A stretch of DNA of 64,000 bases from Marinomonas atlantica. Its GTDB lineage: Bacteria > Pseudomonadota > Gammaproteobacteria > Pseudomonadales > Marinomonadaceae. The stretch lies in NCBI RefSeq assembly GCF_001639725.1, contig NZ_LTAW01000005.1:124001-188000 (forward strand). Reading direction: 5' to 3'. The notes beneath the pieces were generated by a model that searched no databases, had not been told where the DNA came from, and was given only the letters and a program-made list of their open reading frames with translations. A program made the position numbers and the translations under genes. Below are positions 44,635 to 53,500 of this stretch, piece by piece (within the stretch, counting starts at the first letter, position 1; each line of letters opens with the position of its first letter).

Positions 44635-45645
44635 TTGTCAGTGGAAAATAGTATCCCTACTTATCATGTACTTGCTCTTTCGGGGGGAGGATATCGTGGT
44701 CTATATACGGCAACGGTACTCACTGAGTTAGAAAAAGCTATGGGTAGCCCCATTGCTTCACACTTTGATCTCATTTGTGGCACCTCTGCTGGTGGGATGC
44801 TTGCGTTAGGGCTGGCATCAGAAATTCCGGCTTCTAGGCTCAAAGCTACTTTTGAGGAGCGAGGTAGTAATATTTTCGGGAAGAGAAGCTTACTACGGAG
44901 GCTTTTAGGATTTTGGGTTACAGCTAAACATGATTCAGCAGGTTTGCAAGGTGAACTAGAGGCTCTTTTCGAAAACCGTAAAATTGGTAACTTAAAGCAT
45001 CGAGTTCTCATACCAGCAGTCAACTATACAACTGGAATGGGGCAATTCTTTAAAACTCCTCATCACCCAACCTTTGAATTTGATCATGAAATGAAGATTA
45101 TAGATACAGCTATAGCAACCGCTGCTGCTCCTGTTTATTTCCCTCTTGCTAGAAACGAACGTGGAGTTTTTGCTGATGGCGGTTTGGTAGGGAATGCACC
45201 TGGCTTATTTGGTCTGCATGAGGTCAAAACGTTTCTATCACCCAATAAGGATGCAAAAATCAGAGTACTATCCATTGGCACAATGACTCTTGGATGCACT
45301 ATTCGTGGCGGAGCAAACCTAGATAGAGGAATTTTAAAGTGGAAAGGGGGGTTATTTGATCTAGTTATTTCTGCTCAAGAATCTTCTGTAGATTACATGC
45401 TAAAACAATCTTTAGGGGATGACTATTTTCAAATTGATGATAAAGCCACCCCTGACCAAAGTAAGGATGTTAAAGCCTTAGACAGGGTTTCTGTTGATGC
45501 AACAAATACTCTTAAAAATAGGGGGGTACATGCGGCTCAAAGAGCAATTGGAGATCCTAAATTTAAGGCATTCAGGGACCACAAAGCTAGCTCACCTACA
45601 TTTTATCACGGCCCTAATAAGAATACCTCGGAGACAAAATGCTAA
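44635..45645 (+). CDS. capV: CapV patatin-like phospholipase, CBASS effector
   Basis: Patatin-family phospholipase (336 residues) that degrades the inner membrane once activated by the cyclic dinucleotide, killing the infected cell. Oxyanion hole [10 protein letters not shown] (about 15-24), nucleophile GTSAGG (about 48-53), catalytic Asp in [11 protein letters not shown] (about 182). The start is a TTG at 44635, 5 nt after AAGGAG; no ATG lies in a suitable place. First gene of capV-cdnA-cap2-cap3, overlapping the cyclase gene by 7 nt. Order and families equal the V. cholerae CapV-DncV operon. Confidence 0.93.
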   Translation: MSVENSIPTYHVLALSGGGYRGLYTATVLTELEKAMGSPIASHFDLICGTSAGGMLALGLASEIPASRLKATFEERGSNIFGKRSLLRRLLGFWVTAKHDSAGLQGELEALFENRKIGNLKHRVLIPAVNYTTGMGQFFKTPHHPTFEFDHEMKIIDTAIATAAAPVYFPLARNERGVFADGGLVGNAPGLFGLHEVKTFLSPNKDAKIRVLSIGTMTLGCTIRGGANLDRGILKWKGGLFDLVISAQESSVDYMLKQSLGDDYFQIDDKATPDQSKDVKALDRVSVDATNTLKNRGVHAAQRAIGDPKFKAFRDHKASSPTFYHGPNKNTSETKC

Positions 45646-46772
45646 ATCTAAGTCCTCTTTTTAACACTTCTACAGGTGAACCACATTTACTTAAAAACCT
45701 TGATATAACCAAAGATCAACGTGATGAAATAAATGAGGCGCGTAATGCTGTGAGGAATTGCTTGCGTGACTGTTTACCAAAAGTACTACAAGATCAATTT
45801 GATGTGTCGTCGCCACCTAATCCGCGTTTCTTCACTCAGGGGTCTTGGGCATACAAAACAATAAACGCACCTGCAAAAAATCCACAGCAAGCCGATATTG
45901 ATGACGGTTGCTATTTGCCATTAAGCTTTGTGGCTAACACAGAACGCCCTAGCATAGCCGCCAATATATTTTTTAAAGCTTCAGAACAGGCTTTAAAAGC
46001 CTTACTTGAAATTAAAGGATGGCGACTAACCTCAAAGGCAACATGTATACGAGTTATCATCGCGGATTATGCTCACATAGATATCCCACTCTATGCAATC
46101 CCTGACAATGAATTTGTAACACTGTCTAAAGCATCAATGGAGCATGGTCACGGGTCACTGTCAGAGGCTATGAATAGGTCTGACAGGGATTCTTGGGTAG
46201 CATTGCCCCACGACAAGGTTTTGTTGGCTCATCGTGAGAACAACTGGATGCCATCAGATCCAAGACCGGTGAAAACTTGGTTTCAAACTCAAGTTGAAGT
46301 AAAAGGTGAGCAGTTTCGCCGAATAGTGCGCTACCTAAAGGCATTTCGTGATTGGAAATGGTCAACAGGTGGGCCTTCTTCAATTCTATTGATGACAGCC
46401 GCAGCACCATTTTTTGAAAAACACAATCAACGCGACGACCTCGCACTTTTAAATGTAGTAAAAGAGATCCCTGAGAAGCTTCGTAGTGGTGTTTACAATC
46501 CAGTAGATAGTTCGGAATCACTTACTGATCGCCTTGGTAAAGATGCGGTTGAAGAAGCCGCTCAAGCGTTTGAAGAATTTGAGAGAAGCTTAAGTTCAGC
46601 AATTTATGGTAGTCGTTCTACTACTGCTTGTATAACGATGCAAGAATTGTTTGGGAGTCGATTTCCTTATGATCCAAATCGCGTTGTTTCTGTATCTGTC
46701 GAAGATACAATCACTGCGACGCCAGCTAAAGCTGGCCCAAGTGAACTAGTAGGACGCACTAAAGCTGGATGA
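45639..46772 (+). CDS. dncV: DncV-like CD-NTase (cyclic dinucleotide synthase)
   Basis: Nucleotidyltransferase (377 residues) making the CBASS second messenger, probably 3',3'-cGAMP by analogy with DncV. Active site: GSWAYKT (about 70-76) with the metal Asp residues in [10 protein letters not shown] (about 87-96); a third acidic site is in [11 protein letters not shown] (about 150). VGGPSS-type [13 protein letters not shown] follows. The chain ends in ELVGRTKAG, a free C-terminal glycine as needed for conjugation by Cap2. Shorter than V. cholerae DncV (436), mainly in the region after the fingers. Overlaps capV and cap2. Confidence 0.93.
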   Translation: MLNLSPLFNTSTGEPHLLKNLDITKDQRDEINEARNAVRNCLRDCLPKVLQDQFDVSSPPNPRFFTQGSWAYKTINAPAKNPQQADIDDGCYLPLSFVANTERPSIAANIFFKASEQALKALLEIKGWRLTSKATCIRVIIADYAHIDIPLYAIPDNEFVTLSKASMEHGHGSLSEAMNRSDRDSWVALPHDKVLLAHRENNWMPSDPRPVKTWFQTQVEVKGEQFRRIVRYLKAFRDWKWSTGGPSSILLMTAAAPFFEKHNQRDDLALLNVVKEIPEKLRSGVYNPVDSSESLTDRLGKDAVEEAAQAFEEFERSLSSAIYGSRSTTACITMQELFGSRFPYDPNRVVSVSVEDTITATPAKAGPSELVGRTKAG

Positions 46773-48406
46773 ATGAACATATATTAATATCAGATGTAAT
46801 TGATGCATTTAAGCAGGAAGACTTCGACTTTGTTGGTATGGCTGAAAATGGCTGGCCCATAGTAAAAGGTGATCTTAGGTTACCTCATATAAACAAAAGC
46901 TTTCCATGTGAAATTGAGATTGATCCAACTTTCGTTGATATACCTAAGGTGCGTCTGCTGGAAATTCCATCGGGGCTTCCTCCAGCTGTCCCCCATCTTG
47001 GTTCTGACGGGGCTCTTTGCTACATAGATAAAGGCACTATCGTATTAGATATATTTGATCCAATAGGCCAATCACTTGCGTGCTTGGATCGTGCGTCAGC
47101 CATTTTGGAGCAAATTATTAATAACGAAATATTAGAGGATCTTACAGAGGAGTTTTTTGCCTATTGGGGAAGCCAATATTGTTTCGTTGATATTCAGAAT
47201 CAAAATTTAGGAAAACTAAATTGCATCATAGCTGAGGCAGAGAATGGAACCCCACTGTGTTTTTTAACGGACAATAGTGAGCGGACCTACATGAAGGCTG
47301 CAATGTTAGGCTACAAACCTACAGAGCAAACGGTGTTGACGTACCGAATACAGACAAAGGCTAGCCCTAAACCTTTTATTAGAAAATGGCCACCCAATAC
47401 TGTTTCAGATATTTTAACGTGGCAAAGCTCCCTAGACCCCTCATGTAGAAGAAAGATTCATCAGCGTGTAAAGGAAGGACTTAAAAACAAAGATGCTAGT
47501 GGAATGCTAATCCTTATTGAGTCCCCACTAATGACCTATGGGTTCATTGTGTATTTTGACCGGCCATTGTCATCTCAAAAGGAAGTAAAAAAAGCTCGTG
47601 TAGATATTACTTTACAATTTTCAGTAGTACCTGTTTCAGTAGTTAAAATTGATGACCATTATCTAGCTCAACGAAACATTCCAGAACTGAGAACGCTTGC
47701 AGGAAAAAATTTAATAGTCGTAGGGTGTGGGACAATTGGTGGGTATCTATCTGAGATGCTTGTTAAAGCTGGAGCTGGCACTGGTGGCGGACTATTAACA
47801 CTTGTCGACTTTGAAATCCTCCTCCCTCAAAATATAGGTCGACATCGACTAGGTTTTCCTCATATTTTAATGAACAAAGCCAAGTCATTGGGAATAGAGC
47901 TTAAATACTCCGCTCCAGGGGCTGAAATATTAGCCCTTCCAGTCGATGTAAGAACAGCTCACTTAGGAAACATAGATCTATTAATAGATGCAACAGGAGA
48001 AGAAGCACTAGGGCATTGGTTAAGCAGCAAATACCCCTTACCTTTACATATTCTAACAGTATGGATAGAAGGACCGGGGACTGCAGTTCGCTCACTTCTT
48101 AGATCTCATAATTCTAAAGCATGCTTCCGTTGTCTCAGCCAAATAAACAAAAAAGGGGATCTATGCTCTACAGTAGAAGCTATTCCTCAAATATTATCGG
48201 GTCATGGATGTGAGGGGTTATATGTGCCTTTTTCCGCTACTGCATCAGTACAGGCAGCTAGCCTTGGAGTTGAAGCGGTACTTGATTGGGCTAATGGCGT
48301 ACATAGTCCCTCTTTACGAACTAAACTAATTGACTGCCAGTATGAACTGGCAACGTTTGATTGCGATCCGCTTAAAGATGAAGATTGTCCAATATGCAAT
48401 TCATGA
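46769..48406 (+). CDS. cap2: Cap2 E2-E1 ubiquitin-transfer-like protein
   Basis: Primes the CD-NTase by linking its C-terminal glycine to targets, like a fused E1-E2 enzyme. The N-terminal E2-like domain contains [13 protein letters not shown] with the probable E2 Cys (about residue 84). The C-terminal ThiF-type E1 domain has the ATP motif [15 protein letters not shown] (about 316-330), an adenylation-site region NIGRHRLGF, and the likely E1 Cys in [12 protein letters not shown]. Zinc-type cysteine pairs CFRCL and CPIC are also present. 545 residues. Starts 4 nt inside cdnA (ATGA). Confidence 0.93.
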   Translation: MNEHILISDVIDAFKQEDFDFVGMAENGWPIVKGDLRLPHINKSFPCEIEIDPTFVDIPKVRLLEIPSGLPPAVPHLGSDGALCYIDKGTIVLDIFDPIGQSLACLDRASAILEQIINNEILEDLTEEFFAYWGSQYCFVDIQNQNLGKLNCIIAEAENGTPLCFLTDNSERTYMKAAMLGYKPTEQTVLTYRIQTKASPKPFIRKWPPNTVSDILTWQSSLDPSCRRKIHQRVKEGLKNKDASGMLILIESPLMTYGFIVYFDRPLSSQKEVKKARVDITLQFSVVPVSVVKIDDHYLAQRNIPELRTLAGKNLIVVGCGTIGGYLSEMLVKAGAGTGGGLLTLVDFEILLPQNIGRHRLGFPHILMNKAKSLGIELKYSAPGAEILALPVDVRTAHLGNIDLLIDATGEEALGHWLSSKYPLPLHILTVWIEGPGTAVRSLLRSHNSKACFRCLSQINKKGDLCSTVEAIPQILSGHGCEGLYVPFSATASVQAASLGVEAVLDWANGVHSPSLRTKLIDCQYELATFDCDPLKDEDCPICNS

Positions 48407-48420
48407 ACTCTTGGAGTACT

Positions 48421-48870
48421 ATGGATAAGCGAACCTTACTACATTTTTCAAATGATGTTGTCGACACCTTTTCTCGATACATACAGGCAAAAGATTCTGA
48501 TTGTGAGGCTGGAGGATTAATTCTTGGGTCTGTTCATGGCCAAAATATGTTGATTAAAGAAGTGACGGAGCCAACAATCAATGACAAAAGATTCCGGTGT
48601 TTATTTGAAAGAATGCCATTTGGGCATGAAGCCATGGCACTTGCTAAGTGGACGACTAGCAAAGGAGTAACAAGATACTTGGGGGAATGGCATACCCATC
48701 CAGAGGATGATCCTTCACCATCAACTCTTGATAGAGCTGAATGGAAAAGCTTAGCAGAAAAACGTATTGATAAACGCCCTCTATTGGTAGTGATAGTAGG
48801 GCGAAAATCTCTTTATGTTGAACTCGTTCAAAGTAATGGGAAAGGATCTGTGTTAGTACCTATAAGTTAA
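48421..48870 (+). CDS. cap3: Cap3 JAB/JAMM isopeptidase
   Basis: Metalloprotease that removes the Cap2-attached CD-NTase, reversing priming. JAMM motif: Glu in CEAGGLILG, then EWHTHPEDDPSPSTLDRAEW (H-x-H...S...D zinc site). The ATG at 48421 has GGAG four bases upstream; an ATG at 48403 overlapping the cap2 stop (ATGA) is an alternative that would add six residues. About 149 residues. Last gene of the CBASS operon; it makes the system type II. Confidence 0.92.
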   Translation: MDKRTLLHFSNDVVDTFSRYIQAKDSDCEAGGLILGSVHGQNMLIKEVTEPTINDKRFRCLFERMPFGHEAMALAKWTTSKGVTRYLGEWHTHPEDDPSPSTLDRAEWKSLAEKRIDKRPLLVVIVGRKSLYVELVQSNGKGSVLVPIS

Positions 48871-48913
48871 TATCAAACTGTGCTTGGGAGAATTAAACTT
48901 TTGATATTTTTTC
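48869..48913 (+). terminator. Possible terminator at the CBASS 3' end
   Basis: AATATCAAA and TTTGATATT pair around a 22-nt loop and are followed by TTTTTC. It lies just past cap3 and overlaps the end of the convergent 2TM-beta gene. AT-rich with a long loop, so weak. Confidence 0.4.
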
Positions 48914-49558
48914 ATAAAGCTTTTTGGCTGCTTCAAAGGTATCAATACCATCACATGAGCGTTGAACTAGAGTGAGTTCTGCAAAGCCTTGGGTAGGTGA
49001 GTTTGTAAAATAGTGCCCTTTGAGTCGTTTGCCAGACTCAATAAGGTTTAGTTCAGCCGTACCAGTAGTTAATTTACGCTCATCAGGTTTTCTAATATAA
49101 AATTCGTATACATAACGTAGATGAATCGTTTGATGTTGCTGGTCTATGCTTAATGACTCAACAAGAGTCTTACTATCCTGATTCTCTGTATAAGACAGTA
49201 AGGAATAGCCTATATAAGTCTGCCTAATTACAAAAGCGATTGGAATAGATTGAGATTCTTCTGAATCGCCCACACCATAATTTGTAAGCAGTTTGCCAAA
49301 CCAAATACCATGAATTATAGGTCGTCCAGTCCAGGAGGCTATTCTCTCTACTGTCCAAGGGCGACGGAAAGCCCATATTGAAATACAAATAGCCCAACTC
49401 ACACTTGATATCATGCCAAAAAATAGAGCTTGGGCCATATTACCTTCAGAAAAAAAATGCCGAGCGAGCCCAACCAAGGATCCAATAAAAATGGTGGTAG
49501 TACAGACAAAAAGTAAGGCGTGTTGAAACTCTTTTACGGATAAAGCTATGTTCTTCAT
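48893..49558 (-). CDS. Two-TM beta-rich protein, Cap15/2TM-beta-effector-like
   Basis: A 221-residue protein with two TM helices (about 12-31 and 43-63) followed by an all-beta domain of about 130 residues: HGIWFGKL (83-90), strand IPIAFVIRQTYIGYSLLSYTE, HLRYVYEFYIRK, TTGTAELNLIESGKRLKGHYFT, GFAELTLVQR. This is the architecture of Cap15 and related S-2TM-beta effectors, whose lipocalin-like barrel binds a cyclic dinucleotide and whose TM part damages the inner membrane. It is second in an operon after a DisA-like protein (3-nt gap) and convergent with CBASS. Assignment is by architecture and motif; it needs a structure comparison. Confidence 0.7.
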   Translation of the reverse strand: MKNIALSVKEFQHALLFVCTTTIFIGSLVGLARHFFSEGNMAQALFFGMISSVSWAICISIWAFRRPWTVERIASWTGRPIIHGIWFGKLLTNYGVGDSEESQSIPIAFVIRQTYIGYSLLSYTENQDSKTLVESLSIDQQHQTIHLRYVYEFYIRKPDERKLTTGTAELNLIESGKRLKGHYFTNSPTQGFAELTLVQRSCDGIDTFEAAKKLYEKISKV

Positions 49559-49561
49559 CTA

Positions 49562-50020
49562 CTAGCTCCCTGTATATACATCTACACCATTGTGGAACAA
49601 ATGAATTGAACCGTCGCTTGAGACAAGACCAACAAAAATAATTCCTGAAATTAAAGAAGCAAGGATAGCAGACATCATTCTTGCGCCTGAAGCGAAAAAT
49701 TGAAGTTCTGCATCTTTAGGAATCGGTGGAGATATGTATTGCGATAAGTGACTTATCTTCCAATTGTTTGTATCAATGAAATGGAAGCCATCATGGTAGG
49801 GGCTGCTTATTTTTGAAACTGCACTTAATGTTGCTTCAATCTCATCGCTTTCTATTGGTACTGTTTTTAGACATTTATCAGTATCAATTAGCTGCGTATG
49901 AGGTAACTTCACTAAATTCTTATGAAACACAATACCTATACCTGAAAAGTCATTAGAACGATTAAATGACAAAGAGTTTAGGAGGTCGATGATTTTGCTT
50001 TGAAGGGCTACATAGCTCAT
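49562..50020 (-). CDS. Divergent DisA-N (diadenylate cyclase fold)-like protein
   Basis: A 152-residue protein whose second half lines up with diadenylate cyclases: SPYHDGFHFIDTNNWKIS (about 73-90) against the SPLHDGA strand, then SGARMMSAILASLI (111-124) against GTRHRAA, then GLVSSDGSIHLFHNG (131-145) against the VSEETG strand. Spacing between motifs fits. The active-site triplets are changed: DGA reads DGF and RHR reads RMM, so it may be an unusual cyclase or only bind a nucleotide. No TM segment. AGGAG lies upstream of the ATG. Tightly coupled to the 2TM-beta gene, nearest to the transposon's left end. Confidence 0.6.
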   Translation of the reverse strand: MSYVALQSKIIDLLNSLSFNRSNDFSGIGIVFHKNLVKLPHTQLIDTDKCLKTVPIESDEIEATLSAVSKISSPYHDGFHFIDTNNWKISHLSQYISPPIPKDAELQFFASGARMMSAILASLISGIIFVGLVSSDGSIHLFHNGVDVYTGS

Positions 50021-50229
50021 AAACTAACTTCTCCTACGAAGTCTTCGCGAAAGCAATTTTGCACCAACTATACAGTTTTACATTGATCTTTAATACGGGT
50101 TTTGAAAGCTGATACTGGTATGTAGTTTGAAGACGTCTAAGCCAATGATGGCTTCTGATCAGGTGTTTGAGTGGTGATTTTATTACATCGTTCATACTGA
50201 GGGGTCTTGGACTATTGGTAAAAAGAAAG
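50021..50229. other. Non-coding strip inside the transposon left end
   Basis: Probably carries the promoter of the DisA-like/2TM-beta operon. No gene recognised. Confidence 0.4.
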
Positions 50230-50335
50230 AATTTGTCATCTTATGGTTTAATTATTTGTCATCTTATGATCCAAAATGTTGCGTAACTCATTGATTCTTC
50301 GTTTTCCAATTTGTCACCTTATGCTTCAATCAACA
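50230..50335. repeat. Transposon left end with TnsB-site repeats
   Basis: Three inverted copies of the end motif: 50230-50248, 50253-50270 and 50308-50326 (read on the minus strand as AACCATAAGATGACAAATT, ATCATAAGATGACAAATA and AAGCATAAGGTGACAAATT). The element ends with AATCAACA at 50335. The outer site stands apart from the inner pair by about 37 bp, the spread layout usual for Tn7 left ends. Confidence 0.88.
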
Positions 50336-50340
50336 CTAGC
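50336..50340. repeat. Target-site duplication CTAGC, distal copy
   Basis: Identical to 28713-28717 and directly after the terminal ACA. Confidence 0.93.
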
Positions 50341-50588
50341 AAAAGCTTCCCTTCGTAATAATTTTAACTTTCTTAAGTCCAACCTACTTTTTTCAACGTC
50401 ACTATGACTTATTTAATTAAGTTTTAATTTGCTGAATTCATTTCTTTTCGTCTCCTAAGCTTACAAAACTCTACGCTTTATAGCCTACTCTTATAGTTAG
50501 GTTGAGGTATCGTAAAGTATTGGTTGATAAGTTGCTTTGTTGCATCAAATTCAACCTGTCCTCTAAAGTCGTAGTGAGTCACTTGAAA

Positions 50589-53500
50589 ATGAAATCAATG
50601 AATCGATGGTTTATTGCTAGCTCCTTGCTTGTCATTAGTTTAGTGGCGGGCATTTGGATGAGTTATAATTTCAATTATCAGCAAATTTTTGAGCGAGAGC
50701 AGAAAGCACTAAGCGACGCATTAGAAGCTGAGAGATTTTTGTTTAAGGCTAAGCTAGATAAATACGCAAGTGATATCACGATTCTTCAATCAATCCCCCC
50801 GATCCAAGCCATCATCCAAGCCAAATCTGATCCACAAAATTCTGAAGAATTATACGTATGGAAGTCGCGTTTGGCCTCCATATTCAAGAGTTACTTGAAC
50901 GCAAATGAAATGGCTTTTCAGTTGCGCTATATCGGTTTCGAAGAGAATGGCAAAGAGATAGTGAACGTTAAAAAAGAGGCGGGTGTTCCCAAAACAGTGC
51001 CGAATCGATTGCTTCAGGAAAAAAGCGGCAGGGACTACTTCTCAAAGATTCGGCTGAACCAATTGTCGGGTGTGTACATTTCAGATATTTCATTAAATCG
51101 AGATTTTAAAAGTATATCGATACCCTATACACCAACCGTCAGGGTTGCGGCTAAAGTAATGGCAAGTGACGGCGTACCATTTGGCTTTGTCATTATAAAT
51201 ATTTCAGCGAATGCAATTTTAAAAGAATTGATTTCAAAGGTTCCAAAAGAAGCATCATTGTATGTTACCAATGATAAAGGGGAGGTGCTTTATTATCCTG
51301 ACGAATCTTTGAATTTTGCCTTTGAGCATGTCGACGTACCTGGTTGGGATACCCTTTACTCTGACTCCAAAGAAGTAATTACTTTAAAGGATGGCTCTCG
51401 GGTTAAGTTGATCAACCCCAATAGCTCAATCATTGCGAAAGTTAATTTTCCTCTTACCAGCGGACTGAACTCTCTTAATATCATTTTAAAGAAAGATATT
51501 GAGAGCATCCATGTTAAGGCAATGACGGCTACTTTTTATAGTATAGGCTGGATTTTTTTAGTTATTGTGGGCCTTGTATTTGCCATCTTTTCATTCCGCA
51601 AGAACCTTAAGGCTCAAACTGCTTTATCAATCGAGAAGACACAAAAGAGTATGATTGTTGAAAGTAGTCAAGATGCTATTTTGGGCGTGTCTATTAACGG
51701 GTTTGTTACAGAGTGGAACAATAGTGCTACAAAAATGTTCGGGTTAAGTCGCCAAGAAGTGATTGGTGAGCTTACTCGAGATGTATTTCTAACGGACTCC
51801 ACGCAAACAGAAGATGAGTATATAGTCAGTCAATTTCTCAAAGGGCACAAAGTTAGCCCTTTTGAGTCAAAGCGACAAACCAATCGCAGTCAAGTGTTTG
51901 ATGTTTCTATTTCGGCTTCTCCTATCCGCGATGAGCATGGTCAACTCATTGGCTTTTCAAAAATCATGCGTGATATTACCGAACAAAAGCGTGTATCAAG
52001 CGAGCTTGAGTCGCTGAATGCCTCATTAGAAAAAGAGGTGCAGCAGCGTACTGTTGAGCTTAAAAAGAGTTACAGTTTGCAAGCTGCCATTATGGATAAA
52101 GCGGCAACCGCTATTATTGCTACCAATACACAAGGTTATATTACGCTTTTCAATCCTTCTGCTGAAACACTACTGGGTTACTCTGCCGAAGAGTTGATAG
52201 GTAAGCAAACTCCTGGACTGTTTCATCTTGAAAGTGAGGTGATGCAGCGTGCTATAGAGCTGTCAGAAGAGTTGGATCAAAAGGTTGAGCCAGGCTTTGA
52301 TGTGTTTGTCGCTAAAACGTTAGCTGGCTTACGTAATGATCGTGAATGGACTTATGTTACAAAGGCGGGTCATAAAATCCCAGTCTATTTATCTATATCT
52401 GCATTGTATGGCGAAAATGGTGAGGTTTCAGGCTTTCTTGGAATGGCGACGGATATTTCTGAATTAACGTCGAGTCGTAAGAAGTTAGAGACTCTTAAGG
52501 ATCAATTGGCAAAAGCCTCCGAAATTGCTGATATTGGTATTTGGAGTTGGGATCCGAGCAATAACGACGTCTTATGGAACCAGAAAATGTATGACGTTTA
52601 TGAGTTTGAGAATAACAACCTAGGGGTTCCTTTTAGTGACTGGGTTGAAATGATTGAAGAGACTGATAGGGAAAGGGCAGTTGAGCACTTCAGGCGCTTT
52701 ACAGCGGAAGGCGGTGAGTCATCCATTGTGTTTGATATCGTCACCCCTCAAGGAAATAAGAAGACCATTCATGCTTCAGCGACCATCGAACGAGATCAGT
52801 TTGATGATTCTATTCGGCTTATTGGCATCAACAAAGACATCACTAAGCAGACGCAATACCAAAATGCCTTGAAAGAAGCGAAAGAGGCATCTGAACAAGC
52901 CAGTAGAACCAAATCAGAGTTTGTTGCCAACATGAGTCACGAAATTCGTACACCAATGAATGCCATCATTGGCTTACTAACTCTGTTGCGCAAAACACCA
53001 TTAAATGAAAAGCAAATCGATTACATTGTTAAAACGGATTCAGCTGCACGTTCTTTATTAAGAATTTTAAATGATATTTTAGATTTATCTAAAGTCGAAG
53101 CGGGTAAGTTGGACATCGATCCGCATCCATTCAACTTACATGGCCTAGCTGACAATGTTGTATCACTTTTGAGTGCGTCTTTAGAGAATAAAGACGTTGA
53201 ATTAATGATTACATTGGACCCAAAATTGCCGCAATGTATGACTTTAGATTCATACCGGCTACAGCAAGTAATTATAAACCTTGCTGGTAATGCTATTAAA
53301 TTCACTAATAAAGGTCACGTGGCCATTAAGTTTAGTGCGGATAAAGCTAATGATCACTTTTTACATGTTGAAGTCATTGATACAGGTATTGGTATAGCCA
53401 AAGAAAAGCAGGCCACTGTTTTTGAGGCGTTTAGTCAGGCTGAGACATCTACGGTCAGATCGTTTGGTGGTACAGGACTTGGGTTGGTTATTTCGAAGAC

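Larger units (their letters stand above)
28718..50335 (+). mobile_element. Tn7-like type I-F3 CRISPR-associated transposon (CAST) inserted at ffs
   Basis: Complete 21,618-bp element. Termini are TGTAAATTAAAGCAT at one end and the inverse of TGTTGATTGAAGCAT at the other, each followed by copies of a CATAA-n-TGACAAATT motif. It is flanked by the 5-bp duplication CTAGC. Contents in order: tnsA, tnsB, tnsC, xre; Shango-type operon (opposite strand); tniQ, cas8/5, cas7, cas6, CRISPR array; type II CBASS; and a DisA-like/2TM-beta pair (opposite strand). There is no cas1, cas2 or cas3. The tnsA-proximal (right) end faces ffs, the normal orientation for guide-directed insertion. All core genes look intact. 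Confidence 0.97.

Noticed and set aside
48893-50020. The pair as extra genes of the neighbouring CBASS
   Set aside because: They are on the opposite strand, convergent, with their own promoter region, and the CBASS already has an effector and is complete with four genes.
49562-50020. The small protein as an mCpol (minimal CRISPR polymerase) of a classic Panoptes system
   Set aside because: No GGDD-type palm motif is present; the strand and motif pattern fits DisA-N better.
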